Program-made: the position numbers and the translations under genes
Shown: positions 29,983-38,622 of the stretch, one piece after another
Layout of the letters: the number at the start of each line of letters is the position of its first letter
Numbering within the stretch: position 1 is the stretch's first letter
The notes under the pieces: generated by a model
Told to the model about the DNA's origin: nothing
Seen by the model: only the letters and a program-made list of their open reading frames with translations
The model's database searches: none
Assembly: GCA_947589075.1 (NCBI GenBank)
Contig: CANQBS010000001.1
Span: forward strand, 62,001-126,000
Direction of reading: 5' to 3'
DNA: 64,000 nt
DNA from: an uncultured Acetatifactor sp.
GTDB lineage: Bacteria; Bacillota; Clostridia; Lachnospirales; Lachnospiraceae

Positions 29983-30999
29983 ATGGAAAACAGGGGTGTG
30001 CTTTTGATGGCGATCTGGATGTTGGTTGCAGCAAGTTCGTTCCTCCTGGGAAAAGGCTTGCTGGCAGTGATGTATGATAGAAAGAAGGGATCAGGAAGTC
30101 CGGGGCAGCCGGAGGCTTTCCCTGCAGGTATCTGTATGCTGATCGGTCTGACGGAGACCGTTCATCTTGCAGCTGTTTTTCTGGGCTGGGGACTGAAAGA
30201 AGCTTTGCCGTTTTGGGCGGCCCTGGTTTTGATCCTTTGTGCCGCAGCTCTTTTTTATCTCCTGGCGAGGCGGAGGGCGTTTCATAAGGGTGTCGGGAAG
30301 CCGGAGAAAAGGACTTTTACTGCGGTACAGCAGATCCTGCTGGCATGTTTTGTCCTGTCAGCGCTTTTGCAGGTGATTTTTATATGGACCAGGATGAGTG
30401 AGGGCAGAACCGGGGATATTGTATTGGAAACGGTTCGGTCTTTTCTGGTTTCTGACAGGATATATCAGGCAGATCCGCTGACAGGCCTTCCTTATACGGA
30501 GGGAATGCCGGCCAGACTGAAGATATTGTGTCTCCCTACCTTATATGCTTTTCTGTGTGAGCTTACCGGAACGGACCCTTCGATTGCGGTATGGGGGCTC
30601 ATTCCTGTTATGGTTTTGTCCGCATCTTACTGTGCTTATTATCTGCTGGGCCGACAATTATTCTCCGGAGACCGCACCAGGTTATGTCTGTTCCTTCTGA
30701 TCGTAAATCTCATTTTCTGGTTCGGCGATTCTATGGAAGAGATGGACGCTTTCCAGATGATGCACGTTGGATATCGCGGGACTGCTGTCAGGGCAGGGAT
30801 TTTGATCCCTTATACGATCTGGGCGTGCCTGCAGAGAAAATGGGGACAGGCTTTTCTTTGCATTCTGGCGGAGGCCTGTATTGTCTGGACTTTCTACGGA
30901 ATGGGAGCCTGCCTGCTCATAACGGTATGTATGGCTCTGATTTACCTCTGCAGACCCTTTGGAAAGAGATGGGAGGAAAGATCATGGCGGAACTCCTGA
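29983..30999 (+). CDS. Polytopic membrane protein of EPS locus, unknown function
   Basis: Multiple TM segments; overlaps the next membrane protein gene. Confidence 0.75.
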   Translation: MENRGVLLMAIWMLVAASSFLLGKGLLAVMYDRKKGSGSPGQPEAFPAGICMLIGLTETVHLAAVFLGWGLKEALPFWAALVLILCAAALFYLLARRRAFHKGVGKPEKRTFTAVQQILLACFVLSALLQVIFIWTRMSEGRTGDIVLETVRSFLVSDRIYQADPLTGLPYTEGMPARLKILCLPTLYAFLCELTGTDPSIAVWGLIPVMVLSASYCAYYLLGRQLFSGDRTRLCLFLLIVNLIFWFGDSMEEMDAFQMMHVGYRGTAVRAGILIPYTIWACLQRKWGQAFLCILAEACIVWTFYGMGACLLITVCMALIYLCRPFGKRWEERSWRNS

Positions 31000-31952
31000 A
31001 GGAAGCAGCTGAAGGTTGGAGAGAACTGATCAGCGACGGAAAATATATGGTTTTTTACATGGCTGCCCTGATGTATTTGTGGTACAGAAGGCTACAGCTT
31101 GTGAAAAAAAGGGGGGAACATGACAGCCGGGCGGAGATGTCATGGCAGCTGGCCGTTTACGCCGCTTTTATTTTAGCAGTGGCCGCAATACCTCCGGCAG
31201 GGATGGCCCTGCGGATCTACCAGACAAGGTTTTATGATTATACCTGGGTATTGGCATATATTCCCATGACGCTTATCATTGCTTTTGGAACGGTGGAAGC
31301 GTATATGGACTGTTATAAATCCTTTTCAGATCGAAGGCCGTGGAAAGCGGCCGGCCTGGCAGCAGTTTTTCTGGCCGTATTTTTATTATGCGGGAACCTT
31401 CAGACAGAGGCAACAGGCGATGACGGAGCCTATGAAAGAACCTCGCATCTGTTGAAGTTTCTGGAGGAAAGGCAGAAAAGCGGGAATGCGGACGGGATCT
31501 GTCTGTGGGCTCCGGCAGATCTTATGACATATGCGCGTATGCAGAACGGGGAAATTACTCTTTTGTATGGAAGAAATATGTGGGATGAGGCTTTGAATGC
31601 TTATTCCTATGACAGCTATTCTCCCGAGATAGAGGCATCTTATCGCTGGATGGAAGACTGCAGCGATTATCTGCTGGGGGCCGCGCTGCAGGATATTCAG
31701 GAAACTGAAGGCGGAACTGCAGGAGAAACTGCGGAGGAAACAACATTTCGGGAAACTGCGGATCAATGCATAAAAACAGCATTGTCCTCCGGCGTAAATT
31801 GTATGATCCTTCCTGAGGGAACAGAAAGGGAAGGGACGGAAGCAGGAGGAACGGAAGCGGTATTTCAGTATGTGACTGCCGTTATGGAAAAAGCTGGTTG
31901 CGATGTGATAAAAGAGCAGGCATATGGATATAATATCTTCTGGATCCATTGA
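30984..31952 (+). CDS. Membrane protein of EPS locus, unknown function
   Basis: ATG 30984 with GGGAGG upstream; TM segments then soluble C-terminal domain; ORF track start 30591 lies in an overlapping frame of the upstream gene. Confidence 0.75.
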   Translation: MAELLKEAAEGWRELISDGKYMVFYMAALMYLWYRRLQLVKKRGEHDSRAEMSWQLAVYAAFILAVAAIPPAGMALRIYQTRFYDYTWVLAYIPMTLIIAFGTVEAYMDCYKSFSDRRPWKAAGLAAVFLAVFLLCGNLQTEATGDDGAYERTSHLLKFLEERQKSGNADGICLWAPADLMTYARMQNGEITLLYGRNMWDEALNAYSYDSYSPEIEASYRWMEDCSDYLLGAALQDIQETEGGTAGETAEETTFRETADQCIKTALSSGVNCMILPEGTEREGTEAGGTEAVFQYVTAVMEKAGCDVIKEQAYGYNIFWIH

Positions 31953-31994
31953 GGAAGAGGTATGTCCCTGCGCTGTCTGGAAGGATAATATACG

Positions 31995-32750
31995 ATGGAA
32001 GAAAAGGTCAGCATTATTGTTCCTGTCTATAATGCCAGAAATTATATAAAAGGTACGATTGATTGTGTAAGAAGACAGACTTATCAGAACTGGGAGCTTC
32101 TTTTGATATTGGACGGCTGCAGCGACGGAACGGACGAAGTGGTGTCTGAATATCTGGAACAGTTACAGGATGAGAGGATTATTGTGATCAGACAGTCGAA
32201 CCAGGGTGCGGCCAGGGCCCGGAATCTTGGAGTCAGCAGAGCCGCGGGACGTTACATCGCCTATTTGGATGCGGATGATCTTTGGACGCGGGACAAGCTT
32301 TCTCATCAGGTTTCGTTTATGCAGGAGCGGCAGGCGGCCTTTTCCTTTACCGGCTATGAGTTTGCGGACCAGAATGGGGTCGGAAACGGCAAGATCGTAC
32401 ACGTTCCTCAGGTTATGGAATATGTCGACGCGTTGAAAAACACCACGATCTTTACCTCTACAGTGATGTTTGATACGAAAAGAATAGAAAAGGCCGCCCT
32501 GGAAATGCCTCAGATCAAGAGCGAGGATACGGCCCTTTGGTGGAGGGTGCTCAGAAGGGGCAATAAGGCATATGGATTGGATGAGAATCTTGTGCTTTAC
32601 CGGAGGGGCAATGCCAGTCTTTCGTCTAATAAACTGGAGGCTGTCCGCAGGATCTGGAATCTATACAGGAAGGCGGAGGGACTGGGAATTGTGAAAAGCG
32701 CATATTATTTCTGCTTCTGGGCTGTCAGGGCTGTCCGCAGAAGAGTTTAA
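31995..32750 (+). CDS. Glycosyltransferase family 2
   Basis: VSIIVPVYNARNYIKGTIDCVRRQTYQNWELLLILDGCSDGTDEV; ARNLGVSRAAGRYIAYLDADDLW. Confidence 0.93.
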   Translation: MEEKVSIIVPVYNARNYIKGTIDCVRRQTYQNWELLLILDGCSDGTDEVVSEYLEQLQDERIIVIRQSNQGAARARNLGVSRAAGRYIAYLDADDLWTRDKLSHQVSFMQERQAAFSFTGYEFADQNGVGNGKIVHVPQVMEYVDALKNTTIFTSTVMFDTKRIEKAALEMPQIKSEDTALWWRVLRRGNKAYGLDENLVLYRRGNASLSSNKLEAVRRIWNLYRKAEGLGIVKSAYYFCFWAVRAVRRRV

Positions 32751-32861
32751 TTGCCCATATCTATTGTCAGCGGATGGACAGGTGTGGTATAATGATTCTG
32801 CTAACGCAGAATTCGCCGATTTTATCTGCGAAAAAAGCCGCTACAAAAGGAGGAAGAGGTT

Positions 32862-34376
32862 TTGGACCAGAATCCTAATATCATCAAGATGAAAAGAAGA
32901 GAAGCCTTCAAAAGACTGATCAATCTCAGTCTGTCTGGAGGCTGCTTATTCATTGAAATACTGATATTTACATACTTTTATCTGCAGGATATATATCCCA
33001 GCGCAGATATTCTGCTGGATCTGCATTACTGGTATCGGGGCTATCTGCTGCAATATTGCTTCTATGGGGCCCTGCTTTTTTTCTTTTCTCATATGTACGG
33101 CGGTTTGCGGATTGGTTATCTGCGGAACGTTGAAATTATTTTTTCCCAGATATTCGCCACACTGATCACTAATATTTTCCTGTATGTGCAGATGTCCCTG
33201 ATGGTTACGCAGCTGTTTATCCCGCTGCCCTTTGTGCTGATGATGTTTTACCAGTCCCTTGCTATTGTAATATGGATCAATATCGCAACAAGGGTATATC
33301 AAAAGATCTTTCCCCCCAGGAAATTGTTCCTCATTCATGGCCCGCGCTCTGTGAAGGATATCATTGCCAAATTTGAAAGCCGCCGGGATAAATATCAGAT
33401 TGTAAAATGCCAGGACGCCGATATAGGGGTGGAAGCCCTGAAAAGGGAGATCATAAAGGGGTATGAGGAAGGGGAGTTCGCTGCGGTTGTTATCTGGGAC
33501 ACCTCTGTAAAAATGAGAAACGACCTGATGAAGTTCTGCTACGCCCATTTCATCCGCTTTTATACCATGCCGAAGATTTCAGATGTGATCCTCCTTGGAG
33601 CGGAGGAAATGCATCTGTTTGATACTCCTATTCTTTTGACCAGGGAATACAGCCTGACTATGGAGCAGAGGCTTGTAAAGCGTCTGATCGATATCGTATG
33701 CTCCTTCCTTCTGCTGATCCTGACGTCTCCTCTTATGCTTTTGACCGCGCTGGCGATCAAGCTGTATGACGGAGGGCCTGTTATTTATCGGCAGATCCGC
33801 TGTACAGAAGGCCAGAGACAGTTTTATATCATGAAGTTCCGCAGCATGAAGGTGGATGCCGAGAAGGACGGTGTGGCAAGGCTGGCGAAAAAAAGCGATG
33901 ACAGGATCACTCCGGTAGGACGTTTTATCAGGAAAGTAAGGCTGGACGAGCTGCCCCAGCTCATCAATATTTTAAAGGGAGATATGTCCTTTATCGGTCC
34001 CAGACCGGAAAGACCGGAGATCATCGCACAGTATCTGGAGATCATGCCGGAGTTTGCCTATCGGATGAAGGTAAAGGCCGGTCTTGCCGGTTATGCTCAG
34101 GTATATGGAAAATATAATACGACGCCCTATGATAAATTGAAGCTGGATCTCACTTATATTGAGAACTATTCCCTGTGGCTGGATCTGAAGCTGATGCTGC
34201 TGACTTTAAAGATCTTGTTCTGGCCGGACAGCACGGAGGGCGTGGACAGCGAACAGGTGACAGCCTTTAAGGAGGCATATCAAAGAAACCTGGAGGAAAA
34301 GAAGGTTCAGGAAGAGGAAGTTCAGGAAGAGAAGGTTCAGGAAGAGAAGGTTCAGGAAGAGAATACCCGGAAATAA
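32862..34376 (+). CDS. Polyprenyl-phosphate sugar transferase, WcaJ/EpsE-like (PF02397)
   Basis: GGPVIYRQIRCTEGQRQFYIMKFRSMKVDAEKDG...RLDELPQLINILKGDMSFIGPRPERPE; TTG start after AGGAGG. Confidence 0.93.
   Translation: MDQNPNIIKMKRREAFKRLINLSLSGGCLFIEILIFTYFYLQDIYPSADILLDLHYWYRGYLLQYCFYGALLFFFSHMYGGLRIGYLRNVEIIFSQIFATLITNIFLYVQMSLMVTQLFIPLPFVLMMFYQSLAIVIWINIATRVYQKIFPPRKLFLIHGPRSVKDIIAKFESRRDKYQIVKCQDADIGVEALKREIIKGYEEGEFAAVVIWDTSVKMRNDLMKFCYAHFIRFYTMPKISDVILLGAEEMHLFDTPILLTREYSLTMEQRLVKRLIDIVCSFLLLILTSPLMLLTALAIKLYDGGPVIYRQIRCTEGQRQFYIMKFRSMKVDAEKDGVARLAKKSDDRITPVGRFIRKVRLDELPQLINILKGDMSFIGPRPERPEIIAQYLEIMPEFAYRMKVKAGLAGYAQVYGKYNTTPYDKLKLDLTYIENYSLWLDLKLMLLTLKILFWPDSTEGVDSEQVTAFKEAYQRNLEEKKVQEEEVQEEKVQEEKVQEENTRK
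34305..34364 (+). repeat. Four tandem 15-bp repeats at the sugar transferase 3' end
   Basis: gttcaggaagag(gaa/aag/aag/aat); encodes VQEEE VQEEK VQEEK VQEEN. Confidence 0.9.
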
Positions 34377-34461
34377 GACAGATGTGAAAAGTGCATTGAA
34401 GGGAAAATACATTTGAAATACATTTGGAAGAAAAGTGCGTTGAAAAGAAAGGAATAGCGCC

Positions 34462-35601
34462 ATGTTGGAATGTCAATACCCCGCGGAACCCGTGGATTTC
34501 CGTCTGCTTTTGCTTCGGCTGTGGAAACAGGGTTATAAAATAGTTCTGGCTGCTTTGCTGGGCACTGTTCTTTTTGGGGGCGGATATTATTTAAAGGAGG
34601 TTGTACTGCCGCCGCCGGAATATGTGGCCACCTCCCTTTATCAGGTGGAATACGTGCTGGATCCGGTGTCAGAGAGCGAGTATACCTTTATCAACGGGGA
34701 TACCTGGAACCAGTGGATGGACACGAAGGAGTTTTTGGATCTGCTTTATAAAAATCTGGAAGGAACCTCTGAGGCGGAGATTGACAGAGATACCATGAAG
34801 GAATATGTATCGGCATCCCTGCAGATGGATCTGAGGATGCCGGACACTTCTGTAACTACCGGGGATCCGCAGCTGAGCCTGAGGATTGCCGGGGCTGTGG
34901 AAAGATCCATGGTGGATTTCGCGGCGGGGCAAAAGGGAATCGATAATATCCGGGTGGTGGATCCAGCGTCGGAGGCTCCCAGGTCGTCGGTCGCCAGACC
35001 CTTAAATGCCTGTATCCTGGCCGCGGCGGTATCTTTCTTTTTATCTGTTATAGCGGCGGCACTGAAGGAACTGGGGGAGGACAGTATCTGGCTGCCGGCT
35101 GTGTTGGGAAGACGTTATGGCTTAAAAGTATTAGGAACGGGGGAAAGCGGCTGGTTCGAGGAGAATGTGAGCTGGCTTCTTAAGGGCTGCAGGAAGGTCG
35201 GTGTGCTTCCGGTGGGTCTTGAGAGCGTTCCGAAAGAGGCTATGGAGGCTTTGGGGAAAGCGGCAGGGTCCTCTGTGGAGCTGGAGCAGCTGCAGCTTTT
35301 TGGGAAAAAAGACATAAACCAGGAAATTGACAAAGAAACAGGGAAAGAAACGGTGGGTGCCTTTAGGGTGGAAATCGGTCTGGGAAGCAGGATCCGGAAG
35401 CTGGACGGGCTGGTGCTGGCTGTAAAAGCGGGTCCCCATACAGGAAAGAAACTGGAAGAGGTGCTGGATAATCTGAAGGTACAGGATTGTACCGTGACGG
35501 CTGCCATGTTGGTTCAGGCGGATGAACAGCTGATCCGCAGATATTATTGGAAGGAAAATCTGGTACAAAAAACCGGGAGAAACCGGAGGTCGTCAAAATG
35601 A
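34462..35601 (+). CDS. Wzz-type chain-length determinant with degenerate BY-kinase-like C-terminal domain
   Basis: VDFRLLLLRLWKQGYKIVLAALLGTVLFGGGYYL, second TM ACILAAAVSFFLSVIAAALKEL; C-terminal NVSWLLKGCRKVGVLPVGLESVPKEAMEALG lacks Walker A. Confidence 0.8.
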   Translation: MLECQYPAEPVDFRLLLLRLWKQGYKIVLAALLGTVLFGGGYYLKEVVLPPPEYVATSLYQVEYVLDPVSESEYTFINGDTWNQWMDTKEFLDLLYKNLEGTSEAEIDRDTMKEYVSASLQMDLRMPDTSVTTGDPQLSLRIAGAVERSMVDFAAGQKGIDNIRVVDPASEAPRSSVARPLNACILAAAVSFFLSVIAAALKELGEDSIWLPAVLGRRYGLKVLGTGESGWFEENVSWLLKGCRKVGVLPVGLESVPKEAMEALGKAAGSSVELEQLQLFGKKDINQEIDKETGKETVGAFRVEIGLGSRIRKLDGLVLAVKAGPHTGKKLEEVLDNLKVQDCTVTAAMLVQADEQLIRRYYWKENLVQKTGRNRRSSK

Positions 35602-36428
35602 AGGTACAGGTATTAGCTTCCGTGATGAACCAGGAGATGGAACAGATCGCAGAGAAGATGCATCTGGATTCGGATGCGGTCATTATCAATCAATGCGATC
35701 ATTATGACTATCAGGAAATGGATTGGAAGGGGCATTTGATCCGTTTTTTTTCCTGTGCGGAAAAAGGAGTGGGGAGAAGCCGCAACAATGCTGTTCTGCG
35801 GGCAGAGGGCGATATCTGCCTTTTCGCGGATGAGGATATTGTTTATGAAGAGGGTTATGCGCAGAAGATCGCGGAGGAATTTGAAAGACAGCCTGAGGCG
35901 GACATGATATTGTTTAACATAGACATAGAGGAAAGCCGCCGCACCTATTATAATACCGGAAGAAAAAGGGTCAGATGGTATAACTGCGGCAGATACGGCG
36001 CAGTAAGTTTCGCTGTGAAGCTTTCCAGCCTGCTGGAGTCCCGGGTGATGTTTTCCCTGCTTTATGGAGGAGGAGCAAAATACAGCAATGGGGAGGACAG
36101 CCTGTTTTTGAAGGAATTCCTGCAAAAGGGTTATCGGGTCATGACTGCCCCCATAAGGATCGGCAGGGAAGAGGCGGGAGAATCCTCCTGGTTTAAAGGA
36201 TATGATCAGAAATTCTTTTATGACAGAGGTGTCCTGTATCATGATTTGTACGGATGGATGGCGCCGCTTATGGCTTTGCGTTTCCTGGCAGTCCACAAGG
36301 GGACATTTTGCCGGGAAAATGGGATAGGGCAGGCGTATAAATGGATGAAACAGGGCATTCGCCGCTGCGGTTGTGCTTTTGAGCCTGCTGCAGAGCTGAA
36401 AGGACCGGATGGAAGGGACGGAATGTGA
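35598..36428 (+). CDS. Glycosyltransferase family 2-like protein
   Basis: GVGRSRNNAVLRAEGDICLFADEDIVYEEGYAQKI; ATGA overlap with the upstream stop. Confidence 0.82.
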   Translation: MKVQVLASVMNQEMEQIAEKMHLDSDAVIINQCDHYDYQEMDWKGHLIRFFSCAEKGVGRSRNNAVLRAEGDICLFADEDIVYEEGYAQKIAEEFERQPEADMILFNIDIEESRRTYYNTGRKRVRWYNCGRYGAVSFAVKLSSLLESRVMFSLLYGGGAKYSNGEDSLFLKEFLQKGYRVMTAPIRIGREEAGESSWFKGYDQKFFYDRGVLYHDLYGWMAPLMALRFLAVHKGTFCRENGIGQAYKWMKQGIRRCGCAFEPAAELKGPDGRDGM

Positions 36429-36501
36429 AGGGCTGGCAGCAAAAGTCTGACAGCGAGAGTCTGATAATGAGGGTCTGATATTTGCTTTGGGAGGACTGAA
36501 A

Positions 36502-37671
36502 ATGGGTGTTGGAGCATGGTTTTATGTGGCTCTTACAATTGTGACAGTTGGAATTGCCCTGTTTATACACAATCAGAGATATGTTCCCGCCTATCTTGGG
36601 GGCTGCAGACAGCTTTCCTGGGAGAGGCAAAGGTGTCGGAACCTGGCGGCGGAGTTTGGAGTCTATGGACTTCTGGCGGGAGTTTCCGCCTGCCGTGTGG
36701 GGATCGGGGCGGATTACTGGGTGTATTGGCTGAACTTTCAGCTGATCGCCCAGGACAGGCATGTATCTTATGAATTTGGTTTCCGTTGGATCGTAAAGCT
36801 GATGCAGTTCCTTTTCGGGGAGGGAACCTATCGTACTATTTTTTTCCTGTTTTCTGTGGTCACCGTATTTATCTTTTTGAAAGCTCTGCACGATCAGGCC
36901 TGCTGGTATGCAGTTTCCCTTTATCTGCTTCTGGCGGGAGGATATTATTTTTCCAGTATGCATTCCGTCAGATATTATTTCGCATTGGCAGCCGCCATGT
37001 TTTCTGCAAAATATGTGATCAGAGGAGAATATGGAAAATTTCTGGCTGTCATTTTGCTGGCGGCGACAATCCATAAATCTGTTTTGGTGGTAATTCCTGC
37101 ATATCTTCTGGCAAGATGGTTCGCTTCCCGGCGTTTTACGACGAAACAGTGCTTCATGGTGATGGGGGCGGGGATTGTTCTGATCCTCAGTCAGAATCTG
37201 TGGAAGGAATTGATCCGGAAGATCATTTTTCTGTTTTATCCGTATTATGAAGGCTCGGCGTTTGATGTGGCGGATATTTCCTGGGTAAATGTGGGGAAAT
37301 GTATGGGAGTGCTGGTCCTGGGGATCCTTTGCTGGAAAGCGGGTTCCCGGTCAGAGAATATGGTTTCGGAGAATAATGTTTCAAAAGAAACAGAGGCAAA
37401 TCGGTTTTATTTTTTCTTAAATCTGGAGGGGCTGGTTTTATACACATGCGGATCCTTCATTCCGGAGATTTCCCGGATCGGATATTACCTTATTATTTTT
37501 CAGGTGTTCCTGATCCCCAATCTTCTGCTCAGGATGAAAAAAGGTCTTCTCAGGAACCTGTGCATATTGGGAAGTCTGGGAGCCTTTGCCCTGTATTTTG
37601 GGGTTTTCCTTTACAGGGCCTATGATCCCAGCGTCCATCTGCTCCCGTATTTGGATTGGATTTTCTATTGA
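36502..37671 (+). CDS. EpsG-family polysaccharide polymerase-like membrane protein
   Basis: RVGIGADYWVYWLNFQL...YEFGFRWIVKLMQFLFG pattern with many TM segments. Confidence 0.85.
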   Translation: MGVGAWFYVALTIVTVGIALFIHNQRYVPAYLGGCRQLSWERQRCRNLAAEFGVYGLLAGVSACRVGIGADYWVYWLNFQLIAQDRHVSYEFGFRWIVKLMQFLFGEGTYRTIFFLFSVVTVFIFLKALHDQACWYAVSLYLLLAGGYYFSSMHSVRYYFALAAAMFSAKYVIRGEYGKFLAVILLAATIHKSVLVVIPAYLLARWFASRRFTTKQCFMVMGAGIVLILSQNLWKELIRKIIFLFYPYYEGSAFDVADISWVNVGKCMGVLVLGILCWKAGSRSENMVSENNVSKETEANRFYFFLNLEGLVLYTCGSFIPEISRIGYYLIIFQVFLIPNLLLRMKKGLLRNLCILGSLGAFALYFGVFLYRAYDPSVHLLPYLDWIFY

Positions 37672-37768
37672 CCGTATTTTTACGTTGAAATCAGGTCATT
37701 ACGAAGAAACTGCCGGAAGTTTCGCAATTTCCTGCTCCCTGAAACCTGTGAAAGGAGGACAGCTTGGA

Positions 37769-38620
37769 ATGTCCGATATTCTGTTCAGCATTCTGGTGGT
37801 TGCCCTGAATCCAGGGGAGAAGCTGGAGGCAACCATCGGGAGTATCCTTTGTCAGGATTATAAAGGATACGAGATCCTGGTCAAGGACGGCATGTCCTCG
37901 GACGGATCCATTGAGAAGATCCAGGAGAAATATGGGCTCCGGAAAAGCGGGCTCCGGGAGTTTGTATCCCAAGAGAACAGACTTCGCCTGCTGCGGTGCT
38001 CCGACCGGAGCATTTATGACGCCATGAACCAGGCCGCAGAGTCCGCCCGGGGAGATTATGTGCTTTTTTTAAACTGCGGAGATTTGTTTTACGATGAACA
38101 TGTCCTGCGGCATGCGGCAGAAATGATTCAGAAGAAAAAAAGTGAAAAGCCCTGTATTTTTTACGGCAACACTTTTCACGGACAGGCAAAGGCGGTGGTG
38201 CATTCGGCACCAGAGATCACTGGATTCACCTGTTACCGCAATATCCCGTGCCATCAGTCCTGTTTTTATGACCGCCGCTTGTTTGGTGAAAAAAAATATG
38301 ATCTGGAGTACCGTATCCGGGCGGATTATGACCATTTTTTGTGGTGTTATTACCGAAGGGGCGCCGAGATGGTCTATATGGATATGGTGGTGAGTTCCTA
38401 TGAGGGAGGGGGCTATTCCGAAGACAGGAAAAACAGGGCCAGGGACAGAGCCGAGCATCGAAAGATCACGGCTGAATATATGAGCAGGGGAGAACTTGCA
38501 AAGTATCGGTTCCTTATGGCTGTTTCCCTTGCGCCTCTCCGAAGCTGGATGGCGGAGAATCCCATATTTTCGGGAATCTATCATCGTTTCAAAAGTTGGA
38601 TTTACGGGGTAAAAGTATAG
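37769..38620 (+). CDS. Glycosyltransferase family 2
   Basis: FSILVVALNPGEKLEATIGSILCQDYKGYEILVKDGMSSDGS; DAMNQAAESARGDYVLFLNCGD. Confidence 0.9.
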   Translation: MSDILFSILVVALNPGEKLEATIGSILCQDYKGYEILVKDGMSSDGSIEKIQEKYGLRKSGLREFVSQENRLRLLRCSDRSIYDAMNQAAESARGDYVLFLNCGDLFYDEHVLRHAAEMIQKKKSEKPCIFYGNTFHGQAKAVVHSAPEITGFTCYRNIPCHQSCFYDRRLFGEKKYDLEYRIRADYDHFLWCYYRRGAEMVYMDMVVSSYEGGGYSEDRKNRARDRAEHRKITAEYMSRGELAKYRFLMAVSLAPLRSWMAENPIFSGIYHRFKSWIYGVKV

Positions 38621-38622
38621 AA

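Noticed and set aside
29855-29990. Possible c-di-GMP (GEMM) riboswitch before the EPS operon, based on CAGCGGGCAAA, a GAAA loop and TAGGTAGG
   Set aside because: The highly conserved GGGACGCAAAGCCACGGG core is absent; kept only as an unclassified leader.
30591-30983. N-terminal part of ORF 30591..31952
   Set aside because: Lies in an alternate frame of the upstream membrane protein; ATG 30984 with a good RBS is the likely start.
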